Numbered from the stretch's first letter, positions 34,195-43,840 are shown. The stretch is DNA of 64,000 nucleotides from Candidatus Sumerlaeota bacterium (GCA_030613245.1 JAUWMI010000021.1:1-64000); one strand, 5' to 3'. Program-made: numbers and translations. The notes: generated by a model from the sequence alone, not told the origin.

Positions 34195-37100
34195 ATGAAA
34201 AAATTAATGCATACAATACTCCCATTAATCCTATTGGTCTTTATTACCAATGCATATTCTCGCACCATCACCGTGGGACACGATGCAGGTTATGATTATC
34301 AAACTATTACGGCAGCACTGGAAGCAGCGGAGAGCGGGGATACTGTTATTGTAGAAGAGGGAACGTACTCACAGAGTAGTGGTGAGATTTTCCCGTTGGA
34401 ACTGAAATCAGGTGTTACCCTCAAACGCGCAACCACCGACACCCTACCTCTAATTCTCGGCAACAATAGCGATACGGTAATTTACTCTGAGGCAGAGGAT
34501 GCTCTGATAGAAGGATTGGCTATTGAAGAGGGTAGAGCTCCTGTGAGAATTGAAGGTCGCGATGGAGGAGGCCTTTACATAGCAAGTGGCAATCTGGAGG
34601 TAAAAGATTGCCGAATATACGGAAATCATGCATTTGGGGGCGGAGGAGGAGTGTTCTGCGCCACAGGTAGCCGAGCACGGTTTGTACGTTGTTACATTGC
34701 GAACAATGAAGGCAGTGAGCGTGGCGGAGGCATTTGCTGTAGCACTGGATCGCAAGTTGAGATTTTGAACTGCAGGATTGAGAGGAACTACGCTAGTCTC
34801 GGTGGGGGTATTTATTCCGAGAACTGCCCAACAACAGTTCGATGCTGCGCTATCGTATTCAACAGAGGAGCATCTGGGGTAGGAATTTATTGTAAAGGAG
34901 AGCCTAATGCTCAAATTCACAATTGTATAATTAGTGGCAACGTTTCCGTCAATAATACTGCAGGCGGCATCCGCACTACGCAATTCTCCTCAATTACCAA
35001 TTGTGTGATAACCGGCAATCATGAGCAGGGTATCTACTTTGACTACCCTAGTTTTTCAACACCAAATCCTCCTGTATGGAACTGTATCATCTGGAATAAT
35101 GGAAGAATGGAACTGGGAGGAATGTCGGATAACAAAGAACCTGATATAAACTATTGTTGCATAAAAGGAGGCTGGGCTGGAGGCACTGGAAACATCAGTG
35201 AAGATCCATTGTTTGAGCGGGACGGATATTGGGACGGTGATGATCCTCGCTACTCCTATTGGACAGAGGGGGATTACACCCTATTGGATGGTTCACCGTG
35301 TATTGACGCAGGCAAACCAGGTGCTTACTACTATGATGCCTGCCTCCCACCAGGCAAAGGTAGTGAGCGTAATGATATGGGGGCTTATGGTGGCCCATAT
35401 AACTGTGATGCACCCGATGTAGGCTATGATTATCAAAGCATTCAGGCGGCGATTGATGCCGCCGCTGATGGTGATGAAATCATCGTCTCTCCCGGCACGT
35501 ACTATGAAAATATCCGCTTCAATGGCAAAAACGTCATACTCCGCTCCACCGACCCGACAAGCCCAACCGTTGTCGCCAGCACTATCCTTGATGGAAATCA
35601 ATCGGGTTCAGTCATTGTCTTCTCGGGGAGTGAATTGCCGTCATGTATTATATCTGGCTTTACTATAACCAACGGCAACGGATTTAATGGTGGGGCGGTC
35701 GAAGGCAACACCACCTATGCCACCATTCAGAACAATATCATTTCAGGAAACACCAGCGCTTATACATGCGCCATTGGTGGGCTCAACGGCACCATTCAAA
35801 ACAACTTGATCATCAATAACTCCGGGCATCAGGTGATAGGTGGGTGTGATGGCACCATCCAAAACAATATAATCGCACATAACGATGCGAACGGATTTTT
35901 TGCGTGCTATAGCTTTATACTCAACAATACAATATACGGTAACTCCGGCTTTGGATTCTATAATGGCGATGGCTTTATTTGCAATTGCATCATCTGGGGA
36001 AACGGCGATGGACAGCTATATGGCTCCAGCACGCCACTTTATAGCTGTATTCAGGACTGGGCCGGCGGCGGGAATAGCAATATCTCGGCCGACCCCAGAT
36101 TCGCCGACCCTTCTAATAATGACTTCCACCTACTGCCAGACTCTCCCTGCATTAATGCGGGTTATGCATTTTATCTCGCTCAGGAGTACGCTGCTGATAT
36201 AGATGGAGAATGCCGATTAGCTGGTGGAGCCGTTGATATAGGAGCTGACGAACATAATAGCCCTCTCGACAAAGATGGAGACCTTCTATCCGATAGCGAT
36301 GAAACAGCACATGGTACCAGTATTGCGAATTTTGATACCGATGCAGATGGTTTAAGTGATGGTGCAGAGATTCTTCGCGGAACAAACCCGCTTGTTTACA
36401 ACACGCCAACTGCTATTAACATACCCGCCGACTTCCCCTCAATCCAACAAGGAATATTTCTTGCCATACCCTCCGAAGAAATTCGCGTATCAGAAGGCAG
36501 TTATAATGAAAACCTATATTTTATGGGTAAGAATTTAACCCTTACCAGTACTAATCCTTTGGATCCCAGCGTGGTCAACAATACAATTATTGATGGAGGA
36601 GGGGCGTCCCGCGTTGTCCTCTTTAAAGGCACGGAAAATGAAACCTGTGCAGTAAGAGGTCTTACTCTGCGCAATGGCCATTCATCCTGGAATGGTGGCG
36701 GAATTTATGGTCATAATACAGAGGCAATCATTGAATATAATAATATTGCGGATAACATAGCTGGCGGCATTGCCAACTGCAACGGGATTATCCAGAACAA
36801 TATAATCTCGGGCAATTCGGCTAATCGCGGAGGCGGACTTTCAAATTGCCATGGCATTATCCGAAACAACACTATATCTGGTAACCTTGGCTCAGGACTC
36901 TACAATTGCGATGGCACCATCCACAATAATATTATTTCCTACAATACGGGTGGCGGCCTAAACAGGTGCAATAGCATCATTACCAACAATACCATTTCAT
37001 TTAATTCGACTACGACGAGTGGCGGAGGGATCTACGGATGCTATTACGGTGTCATTGAGAACAACGTCATCTCTTACAACTCGGCTGATGGTTATGGAGG

Positions 37101-39132
37101 TGGAATATATGGCGCCGATTTCGAAGTAAACATCAAAGATAATCTTATCATCGGCAATTCTGCTTTGCACAACGGTGGTGGGCTAGAGTTTTGCTGGGGC
37201 ACTATCTCTAACAATGTCATTTCTCATAATTCGGCGAAGGAAAATGGCGGTGGTTTTGAGTGGTGTAACGGCACTATAGAACAAAATGTAATTTCTGGCA
37301 ACATGGCGGGCGCTAATGGAGGCGGATTATCTGAGTGCAACGGCACCATCAAGAACAATATCATATCAGCTAACTCCGCAGCTCAGTGCGGTGGTGGTAT
37401 CTACGCCTCCCATGGGGCGATAATCCAGAACAACATTTATGGTAACTCCGCTGGTTATTCCGGAGGAGGGCTATCTTGGTGCAGCGGAATATACAACTGC
37501 ATTATTACGGGAAATAGTGCAAATGATGAAGGAGGTGGGTTATATTCGCCCTATGATGTGCCAATCTATAACTGTACTATCTCCGACAACTACGCAAAAA
37601 ATGAAGGAGGCGGAATATTCTACTATCAAGTCATTCCCACACCGACTCCTCCCTGGCCATTGCCCTGGGCAGCAGATAATGAAACAGAATCTCAGAGCGA
37701 AGGATCTTATCTTGGGGAAAATAGCATTCATCTCCACGGCGAAACTTCTCAGCGAGAACCGAACATTCAGCAAAGGCTAACAATTGACAGCCTGGACATT
37801 AAAAATTCTATCATCTGGAACAATTTTAATGGTGAAATTTCCTACAATTACATAGGACCTTCTGCTCGTTATTGTTGCATAAAAGGCGGCTGGTCTCAAT
37901 GGTCTGGTAACATATCTGATGACCCGCTATTCGTTGATCCTGGTTATTGGACCGGAACCCCTGGCAGCTCTACGTGGGTCAATGGGAATTATCAACTGGC
38001 ACCTGATTCTCCGTGTATTGATGCTGGCGACCCTGATCCGCAATGGAATGATGCCTGCTTGCCGCCCGGTCAAGGCACTCAAAGAAATGATATGGGCGCT
38101 TATGGCGGCCCATATAACTGCGGCTGGGGTGAACCCACGGCACCCCCTGTATGCTTTGATTTTAACAACGGCCCGCAAGGATGGAATTTTGCCGGCAGAA
38201 TTGCCTCCTTCAATGGACCAAATAGCACATGGGACACGGGACGTCTCGGACTCTCACCTGCGGGCTCTGCAAATTGTTTCTCGTATTGGTGCAGTCCGGT
38301 GGTTTACGCCCGGCAAGATAAACCATATCGCGTACGCTGGACAGTAAGCTCCAGTGTCAGCAATGCAGACGAAGCATTGGATTTTCGGCTGCGCGCCAAT
38401 CAGCTCGGAGACTGGCGCTTCTGGACAACCAGCGTTATAAGCCTTAATGATGCCGCGCCAACTACTCAGACGAAAACCTACGACCTGATTATCCTGCCTG
38501 AAATGGAATCGCCCATCGATAGCATCTTCCTAAGCTTCGATCTGATGGGATTCGATCCCGCAAATGATTCACAATCCTGGCTCTATCTGGATGAAGTGCG
38601 TATGGATGAAGTCAGCATAACTCCTATTGTGCCGACAGTAATACTGGCGCACCATACATTCGACAATGACAGTGAGGGCTGGGAATTTCAGGGTAAGATC
38701 GCAGATTTCGATGAGCCGCTTCCTGTGGTTGAGCCCGGACAAATTGGCCTCTCACCCAACAGCTCACCGTATTGCTTCTCCTATTGGCTGAGCCCGGAAA
38801 TTGAGGTAGGAAAAGATAGAGTTTACCTGGTGAGCTGGCAGGTGAGTTCCAGTACCAGCGACCCGGATCAAGTGGTAGATTTTCGCCTCAGGTGCAACCA
38901 GACAAGCAACTTGCGCGCCTGGGATACAGGAACGCTCTTCAGCCTCGGTGCTGCGTATCCTGCCGAAGGAGAGCCGAGAACTTACGAACTGATGATCTTC
39001 CCCCAGATGTCAACCGAATCAGACACTGTACGGCTGTCTTTTGACATCGTAAGTTTTGATGGATCGAACGACCTCGATAGCTCCATCTATCTCGAAGATG
39101 TCACCGTTCAAGAGTATCTAATCCAGCCTTGA
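34195..39132 (+). CDS. Giant exported right-handed beta-helix protein with TSP3-like repeat and two C-terminal domains
   Basis: The protein is 1645 residues from the ATG at 34195, which follows CTGGAGG. It has a signal peptide (residues 1-23, ending NAYS). Three right-handed parallel beta-helix blocks each open with a DUF1565-like 'YQ(T/S)I..A...A..GD.I.V..GTY' segment and close with a 'CI(D/N)AG' segment. After block two, residues ~693-733 form thrombospondin-3-like, Asp-rich calcium repeats (DKDGDLLSDSDE, DTDADGLSDGAE). Block three has ~28-residue turns of the type N..I.GN.A...GGG...C.G.I. The last ~325 residues are two copies of a ~160-residue domain (GPQGW, CFSYW, FRLR motifs) shared with two nearby proteins. 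It is likely secreted or surface-bound, as an adhesin or polysaccharide-active protein; no catalytic residues can be assigned. Confidence 0.85.
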   Translation: MKKLMHTILPLILLVFITNAYSRTITVGHDAGYDYQTITAALEAAESGDTVIVEEGTYSQSSGEIFPLELKSGVTLKRATTDTLPLILGNNSDTVIYSEAEDALIEGLAIEEGRAPVRIEGRDGGGLYIASGNLEVKDCRIYGNHAFGGGGGVFCATGSRARFVRCYIANNEGSERGGGICCSTGSQVEILNCRIERNYASLGGGIYSENCPTTVRCCAIVFNRGASGVGIYCKGEPNAQIHNCIISGNVSVNNTAGGIRTTQFSSITNCVITGNHEQGIYFDYPSFSTPNPPVWNCIIWNNGRMELGGMSDNKEPDINYCCIKGGWAGGTGNISEDPLFERDGYWDGDDPRYSYWTEGDYTLLDGSPCIDAGKPGAYYYDACLPPGKGSERNDMGAYGGPYNCDAPDVGYDYQSIQAAIDAAADGDEIIVSPGTYYENIRFNGKNVILRSTDPTSPTVVASTILDGNQSGSVIVFSGSELPSCIISGFTITNGNGFNGGAVEGNTTYATIQNNIISGNTSAYTCAIGGLNGTIQNNLIINNSGHQVIGGCDGTIQNNIIAHNDANGFFACYSFILNNTIYGNSGFGFYNGDGFICNCIIWGNGDGQLYGSSTPLYSCIQDWAGGGNSNISADPRFADPSNNDFHLLPDSPCINAGYAFYLAQEYAADIDGECRLAGGAVDIGADEHNSPLDKDGDLLSDSDETAHGTSIANFDTDADGLSDGAEILRGTNPLVYNTPTAINIPADFPSIQQGIFLAIPSEEIRVSEGSYNENLYFMGKNLTLTSTNPLDPSVVNNTIIDGGGASRVVLFKGTENETCAVRGLTLRNGHSSWNGGGIYGHNTEAIIEYNNIADNIAGGIANCNGIIQNNIISGNSANRGGGLSNCHGIIRNNTISGNLGSGLYNCDGTIHNNIISYNTGGGLNRCNSIITNNTISFNSTTTSGGGIYGCYYGVIENNVISYNSADGYGGGIYGADFEVNIKDNLIIGNSALHNGGGLEFCWGTISNNVISHNSAKENGGGFEWCNGTIEQNVISGNMAGANGGGLSECNGTIKNNIISANSAAQCGGGIYASHGAIIQNNIYGNSAGYSGGGLSWCSGIYNCIITGNSANDEGGGLYSPYDVPIYNCTISDNYAKNEGGGIFYYQVIPTPTPPWPLPWAADNETESQSEGSYLGENSIHLHGETSQREPNIQQRLTIDSLDIKNSIIWNNFNGEISYNYIGPSARYCCIKGGWSQWSGNISDDPLFVDPGYWTGTPGSSTWVNGNYQLAPDSPCIDAGDPDPQWNDACLPPGQGTQRNDMGAYGGPYNCGWGEPTAPPVCFDFNNGPQGWNFAGRIASFNGPNSTWDTGRLGLSPAGSANCFSYWCSPVVYARQDKPYRVRWTVSSSVSNADEALDFRLRANQLGDWRFWTTSVISLNDAAPTTQTKTYDLIILPEMESPIDSIFLSFDLMGFDPANDSQSWLYLDEVRMDEVSITPIVPTVILAHHTFDNDSEGWEFQGKIADFDEPLPVVEPGQIGLSPNSSPYCFSYWLSPEIEVGKDRVYLVSWQVSSSTSDPDQVVDFRLRCNQTSNLRAWDTGTLFSLGAAYPAEGEPRTYELMIFPQMSTESDTVRLSFDIVSFDGSNDLDSSIYLEDVTVQEYLIQP
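38155..39132 (+). other. Two tandem copies of a shared C-terminal domain (beta-helix protein)
   Basis: Residues ~1321-1482 and ~1483-1645 each contain an F(D/N)-type start with GW about ten residues in, CFSYW with a following Pro, DFRLR.NQ, a (T/R)TY(D/E)L strand, LSFD....FD and a closing (L/I)YLEDV-like strand. The pattern suggests a jelly-roll-like, carbohydrate-binding-type beta sandwich. I do not recognise a named family. Two further copies are at 39490-40469 and a diverged one at 43355-43840. Confidence 0.65.
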
Positions 39133-39245
39133 GCAGCTTATTTAAGCAAATTACCAGAAGGTACTGGACCTAAAAGCTACTTGTCCCGAGCACTTATTCT
39201 TGCAATAGCGTATTGAAATAATCCCGATCAGAGAAAATAAGGCCC

Positions 39246-40469
39246 ATGAAGAAACTTCTGGCAATAATGATTATCCTTACATTAGGGATTCTTATTACGA
39301 ACGCATATTCCCGCACTATCACCGTGGGACACGGTGATGGTTACGATTATCAGACGATAACCGAGGCAGCGCGAGCAGCGCAGCCGGGTGATGTGATTCT
39401 CGTTGCTGATGGCACATATTCAGAAAGCAAGGGTGAGGTTTTCCCTATAGATATGAGTTCGAGCATTACTTTGAAGGGGTCTGCTAGCGGCTTTGATTTT
39501 AACAACGGCCCGCAAGGATGGGATTTTGCCGGAAGGATTGCCCCCCTTGATGAACCAAATGCGAAATGGGACTTGAAACGGCTCGGAATCTCGCCTGAAG
39601 GCTCAGCGAATTGTTTCTCATATTGGGGCAGCTCGGAGATTATCTTGAAGAAGGACAAAGTGTATCGCGCGAGCTGGCAGGTGAGTTCCAGCGCCAACGT
39701 GGCAGACGAGGCATTGGATTTTCGGCTGCGAGCCAATCAACTCGGAAACTGGCGCTATTGGACAACTAATGTCATCAACCTTAATGATGCCGCTCCAACT
39801 ACTCAGACGAAAACCTACGACCTGATTATCCTGCCTGAAATGGATTCAACCACTGATAGCATTGTTCTCAGCTTTGATCTCATGTCATTTGATCCCGCAA
39901 ATGATTTACAATCCTGGCTCTATATTGATCAAGTATGTCTGCATGAAGTCAGCATAACTCCTATCGTGCCTGCAGTTATTCAGGCGCACTATTCATTTGA
40001 AAATTACACTGAGGGCTGGGAATTTCAGGGGAAGATCGGATATTTCAATGAGCCGGTTCCCGTGGTTTTACCAGGACAAATTGGACTTTCACCCAATGGC
40101 TCTCCGTATTGCTTCTCCTATTGGCTTAGTCCGGAAATTGAGGTGGAGAAGGACAGAGTGTACCTGGTAAGCTGGCAGGTGAGCTCCAGTACAACCAACC
40201 CGGATCGGGTCGTGGATTTCCGCCTCAGGTGTAACCAGACCAGTAACTTGCGCGCTTGGGTTACCGGAACATACTTTAGCACGGGTGCTGCGTATCCTGC
40301 CGGTGGAGAGCCAAGAACCTATGAACTGATGGTCCTTCCCCAGATGTCAACCCAATCAGACACCATACGGCTCTCTTTTGACATTATGAGCCTCGATAGG
40401 GCGAACGAACTCAACAGCTTCATTTATCTCGAAGAGGTCACCATTCACGAGTACGTGATCCAGCCCTGA
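39246..40469 (+). CDS. Short exported paralogue: signal peptide, one beta-helix opening segment and two shared C-terminal domains
   Basis: The 407-residue protein repeats the giant gene just upstream in shortened form. Residues 1-22 are a near-identical signal peptide (ITNAYSRTITVGH). Residues 23-80 are the DUF1565-like opening (YQTITEA, GDVILVADGTY). The sequence then jumps at SITLKGSAS straight into the first shared C-terminal domain (FDFNNGPQGW) and the second. All beta-helix turns and the TSP3 part are missing. At the DNA level the C-terminal half is very similar to the end of the giant gene, so a tandem duplication with internal deletion is the simplest history. It lies 113 nt downstream on the same strand with a weak AAGG ribosome site. 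Confidence 0.82.
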   Translation: MKKLLAIMIILTLGILITNAYSRTITVGHGDGYDYQTITEAARAAQPGDVILVADGTYSESKGEVFPIDMSSSITLKGSASGFDFNNGPQGWDFAGRIAPLDEPNAKWDLKRLGISPEGSANCFSYWGSSEIILKKDKVYRASWQVSSSANVADEALDFRLRANQLGNWRYWTTNVINLNDAAPTTQTKTYDLIILPEMDSTTDSIVLSFDLMSFDPANDLQSWLYIDQVCLHEVSITPIVPAVIQAHYSFENYTEGWEFQGKIGYFNEPVPVVLPGQIGLSPNGSPYCFSYWLSPEIEVEKDRVYLVSWQVSSSTTNPDRVVDFRLRCNQTSNLRAWVTGTYFSTGAAYPAGGEPRTYELMVLPQMSTQSDTIRLSFDIMSLDRANELNSFIYLEEVTIHEYVIQP

Positions 40470-40511
40470 GCAGAGTCAAAAGATAAAACACGCTCTGCGC
40501 AATATTCATGT

Positions 40512-40736
40512 AATTCAAAGTGCCCGAAAAATTCCTGAGGGTAAGAACGCAAATATTGGGGCGAAGGCCCTTTGGAGTGCGTAAGCGTAGCGAAAGCGAA
40601 GCTTGCGCTTTTGCGCCGAAGGCGGGACGAAGCGTAGCTTCGGTGTGATTGTCGCAAGCTGCGCTTGCGACTGACAAAGCGGCAGCTCGGCTGCGCTTCG
40701 CTGCCGCACTCCAAGGCCAAAAACGGGCACTTTGAG
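40512..40736. repeat. ~225-bp nested inverted-repeat element
   Basis: The outer arms are ATTCAAAGTGCCCG (40512-40525) and CGGGCACTTTGAGT (40723-40736), 13 of 14 paired. The second arms, GGCCCTTTGGAGTGCG (40566-40581) and CGCACTCCAAGGCC (40705-40718), also pair. Inside are hairpins CGAAGC-GTA-GCTTCG, GTCGCAAGC-TGC-GCTTGCGAC (perfect 9-bp stem) and GCGGCAG...CTGCCGC. It could fold into a cruciform or a branched RNA. It resembles a repeat or small non-coding element rather than a gene. Confidence 0.7.
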
Positions 40737-40819
40737 TTATATAAGATTCTTCCTTTCCATTACCTTCTTTCACAATTAGAATGCGCGAAAATAGGTCATT
40801 CCCTCCCATAGAGATGCCC

Positions 40820-40848
40820 TTGACTTTTCCTGTCAATAAACCTATGTA
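40820..40848 (+). promoter_or_regulatory. Likely promoter of the double-GNAT gene
   Basis: TTGACT (40820-40825), 17 bp, then TATGTA (40843-40848). The ATG at 40899 is 51 nt downstream with AAAGGA before it. Confidence 0.5.
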
Positions 40849-40898
40849 CCATAACGCATAGCTAAGCGACAAGCAAGTCACGAGAAAGGATTTAACCA

Positions 40899-41843
40899 AT
40901 GGTGACGATTCGTCCGTTTGAGGGCTCCGACACGGTGAACATGATTGAGCTCTGGAATGCTGTATTACCGTTCGATGGGATCACGCTGAATATCTTCGAG
41001 CGAAAAGTCATTCTCGACGTGAATCGCGAGCGCGACAGCTTAATAGTTGCAGAGCGCAACGGCAGCCTGGTTGGCTTTATTCTGGCCCTCGTAATTCGCA
41101 AACCCATTGAAAACGTCGGCCTGCGCGAAGACAGCGGGTTTATTACTGCAATGGGCATCCATCCTGACTGCCGGCGCCAGGGTATCGGCAAGCAGCTGCT
41201 TGAGCGAGCGCTCGAGTTCTTCAAGGCGCGAAATCGCCAGTTCGTCTACATCGCTCCCTATACGCCGAACTACTTCGTTCCTGGCATTGACAAGGACAAC
41301 TACCCTGAGGGCATAGAGTTTTTTAAATCATTCGGGTTTGAGGAATATGCTACTGCGATCGCCATGGATGCGCCGATTTCGAAGTTTACGCTATCCGACG
41401 CCGTACTGGCGAAAGAGAAATCACTCGCTGCAGAAGGAATAATTATTCGCCCTTATTCGAGTGCAGACCTGGCTCCGTATCTGGAGTTCATGGATCGCAA
41501 TATGCCCGGGCCATGGCTCGAAGATACGCGGCGGAACCTGCTGGATCTCACGCGCGGCCTGTTCGATGAAGATGCGATCTTTCTAGCGTTTAAGGACTCG
41601 CGCATTATCGGCTATTGCCAGTACGAACGCGAGCACTTCGGCCCTTTTGGTGTGATTGACGAATTTCAGGGCAAGGGCATTGGCTCGGTACTGTTGGCCA
41701 GAACCCTTTACCAGATGCGACTTAAGGGATACCATTCTGCATGGGTACTCTGGACAGGCGAACAAGCGGCTGAGGGAGTTTATGGCAGGCTTGGATTTAC
41801 CATCACGCGCCGTTTCGCTATGATGAAAAAGGCGCTCGGGTAG
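40899..41843 (+). CDS. Tandem GNAT-family N-acetyltransferase
   Basis: The 314-residue protein holds two GNAT folds. The first (residues ~1-150) has the acetyl-CoA loop MGIHPDCRRQGIGKQLL. The second (~185-314) has VIDEFQGKGIGSVLLARTL. Both have intact R/Q-x-x-G-x-G/A pyrophosphate loops, so both may bind acetyl-CoA. Double-GNAT proteins include mycothiol synthase-like and amino-acid acetylating enzymes, but the substrate here cannot be named. It has its own promoter and lies between the beta-helix pair and an orphan binding lipoprotein. Confidence 0.85.
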   Translation: MVTIRPFEGSDTVNMIELWNAVLPFDGITLNIFERKVILDVNRERDSLIVAERNGSLVGFILALVIRKPIENVGLREDSGFITAMGIHPDCRRQGIGKQLLERALEFFKARNRQFVYIAPYTPNYFVPGIDKDNYPEGIEFFKSFGFEEYATAIAMDAPISKFTLSDAVLAKEKSLAAEGIIIRPYSSADLAPYLEFMDRNMPGPWLEDTRRNLLDLTRGLFDEDAIFLAFKDSRIIGYCQYEREHFGPFGVIDEFQGKGIGSVLLARTLYQMRLKGYHSAWVLWTGEQAAEGVYGRLGFTITRRFAMMKKALG

Positions 41844-41900
41844 TTGGAGTCTGTCAGTTACTAAGAGTGCCTGTCAAAATGAAGATTTTTTCTGATTCTT

Positions 41901-41919
41901 CACGGGCTGGAAGCCCGTG
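41901..41919. repeat. CACGGGCT/AGCCCGTG hairpin repeat, copy 2
   Basis: CACGGGCT and AGCCCGTG pair around GGA and are followed by CCACGTGG, itself a palindrome. It is of the same family as 7489. Confidence 0.7.
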
Positions 41920-42028
41920 CCACGTGGCTATGGCAAAAATAGCTAAGCATGGGGAACATTCATAATATCCATTTTGTTAGAGGGCTTCAGAATTTCAATA
42001 TGCATTGAGCTCATAAATAATATCGTGG

Positions 42029-42047
42029 CACGGGCATCCTGCCCGTG
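42029..42047. repeat. CACGGGC/GCCCGTG hairpin repeat, copy 3
   Basis: A 7-bp stem around ATCCT, preceded by GTGG and located 20 nt upstream of the binding-protein start codon, where it could affect translation initiation. Confidence 0.7.
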
Positions 42048-42066
42048 AAACCGGCGAGATGCTTCT

Positions 42067-43332
42067 ATGATCCTCCAGAATTTTCGCACACACTTAATGC
42101 ACATTGCATGTCTCTGCGTACTCGCTCTATGTGTGAGTTCCTGCCACCAGAGTAAGAACGAGACCCGCATTAGGCTTCTGTGGTTCGGAAGCCCTACAGA
42201 GACCAATGCGCTACGTGAGATCATCAATGCCTACGAAAAGGAGCATGCGCCGAATAGCGTAGAGCTCCAGAGTGTTGAGTGGGGGCGTTACGACGAGAAG
42301 CTGATGACCATGATGGTTGGACGCCGGAGCCCGGACATCGCTCGCATGTCGGCTCAGTGGTGTCCTCGCTATGCTGGCCATCAGGTCTTCGCCAATATCA
42401 AGCCCCACTTTTCGCAGGAAGAGCTCGCCGACTTCGATCCCTCGCGCATGACCTCATGCCAGACAGACACGATGCTCTTCGGCCTTCCGCACACTTCCAT
42501 AGGTCTCATGCTGTTTTACAATAAGGATATCGCGGCAAAAGCGGGAGTCAATATTCCTGAAACGCTTGAGCAGGCCTGGACATGGGACGAGCTCGAAAGC
42601 GTATCTATCCAAATGATGGAACGCGGCGGCGCTAGGTATGGCTGGACGACCTACAAAGGCTGGTTCCCATTTCTGATCTTTGTCTATCAGAATAGTGGGC
42701 ACATTTTAAAAAATAATCTCACAGAACCTAACTTTTCCTCGCCTGCTTGCGTGGAAGCCCTCCGCTGGTTTGTCAGCCAGCATAAACGCGAGATTGCACC
42801 GAGCTCGGCATGGGTGAGCCGTGGCGGCGGCGAAGAGCTCTTTATGCGCAGCCTTGCTGCCATGGTGATCACTGGCAACTGGCGTCTGACCACCTTTGCC
42901 AATCGCATTAAAACCTTCGAGTGGGACGTAACGTACCTGCCGCGCCAGAAGCGAGCAGCAACGAATATCGGCGGGGAAAATCTCGTGGTGTTCAATACCC
43001 CTAGAACCAAGATGGCGGTAGATTTTCTGCGCTACGTCTGCACTCCAGACAACATGCGCAAGTTCTGCAGTGAAACGCTCTTTATTCCCACCCGGCGTTC
43101 GCTGCTGGATGCCGAGTTTGAGTACAGCCAGCAAACCGCGCGGATGCAGAAATTCATCCTCCAGTCGCGCGCTTTCGATCCCGAATGGGCACGCGAACAG
43201 AGCACCGTCAAGTTCTCCGGCATCGAAATTGATCTGCTGAAGAATATCGAATTGGTGATTCTAGGCGAAAAGAGTCCAGAAGATGCGTTTGCCGAGGTGG
43301 ATGAGAAATACCGTGCTTACGAAGTCTGGTAG
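42067..43332 (+). CDS. Extracellular solute-binding lipoprotein (sugar ABC importer type)
   Basis: The signal peptide ends in the lipobox LCVSSC with the lipidated Cys at about residue 26. The mature protein is a cluster-B type solute-binding protein (UgpB/MalE-like): IRLLWFGSPTETNALREII at the start, YNKDIAAKAG and the long TWDELESVSIQM segment. At 421 residues it is normal for sugar binders. There are no permeases or ATPase beside it, and the complete sugar system at 56-59 kb has its own binding protein, so this one is an orphan or a second specificity for shared permeases. Confidence 0.88.
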   Translation: MILQNFRTHLMHIACLCVLALCVSSCHQSKNETRIRLLWFGSPTETNALREIINAYEKEHAPNSVELQSVEWGRYDEKLMTMMVGRRSPDIARMSAQWCPRYAGHQVFANIKPHFSQEELADFDPSRMTSCQTDTMLFGLPHTSIGLMLFYNKDIAAKAGVNIPETLEQAWTWDELESVSIQMMERGGARYGWTTYKGWFPFLIFVYQNSGHILKNNLTEPNFSSPACVEALRWFVSQHKREIAPSSAWVSRGGGEELFMRSLAAMVITGNWRLTTFANRIKTFEWDVTYLPRQKRAATNIGGENLVVFNTPRTKMAVDFLRYVCTPDNMRKFCSETLFIPTRRSLLDAEFEYSQQTARMQKFILQSRAFDPEWAREQSTVKFSGIEIDLLKNIELVILGEKSPEDAFAEVDEKYRAYEVW

Positions 43333-43354
43333 GCAGGCTGCGCTTCGCTAATAC

Positions 43355-43840
43355 CTACGGCAATGGGCGTGCTCGAATCGTGACGTCATCAATGAAGAGG
43401 TTCCTACCAACCGGGTTGCCCGGATCGAAACCGAATAAGTCCACCACTGGTCGAAAGCCCTCACCCACCACGGTCGGAGGCGGCACGTAATATAGCGTAT
43501 AGGACTTCGAGGCGCCGCTGGACGGCGAATCGTCACCCGGCGCGATGCTACTTATACCAAACACCGCAAACCCCTGCGTATTATTCGTATTCAACCGGCA
43601 GCGCAGTCCTGGAGCATCTCCCGGGCTTGCATCCGAACCAATCGTAAACGTTGCCTCGTACAATTTGCCCGCTTCAACAGGGATTCCCGGGCCAAGCCAG
43701 TATCCGAAACACGACGCCGGAGTCGTCTTTGTCAAATAGAGCGCCCCATTCATCACTCCACTTGTAGGCGCATCAAACACTCCCGGAACACTGCCGTATG
43801 TCCATCCCTGCGGATCGTCGCCGTCAAAGGAATAGTGAAA
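43355..43840 (-). other. Diverged copy of the shared C-terminal domain (subtilase)
   Basis: It keeps the landmarks of the other copies: FDGDDPQGW, CFGYWLGP, RCRLNTNN, SKSYTLYYVP, VVDLFGFDPGNP and LFIDDVTI, in the same order and spacing. It has no other recognised domain relation. Confidence 0.6.

Larger units (their letters stand above)
40470..40898. other. 429-nt gap with structured repeat and GNAT promoter
   Basis: No gene is credited here. The gap holds a long nested inverted-repeat element (40512-40736) and the promoter for the next gene. Minus-strand ORFs reading through the element are low-complexity products of its GCTTCG/CGAAGC repeats. Confidence 0.6.

Noticed and set aside
40445-40899. 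Overlapping minus-strand ORFs of 71-153 codons
   Set aside because: They run through the nested inverted repeat and encode low-complexity Ser/Arg/Ala-rich products that differ in each frame; the DNA structure explains them.
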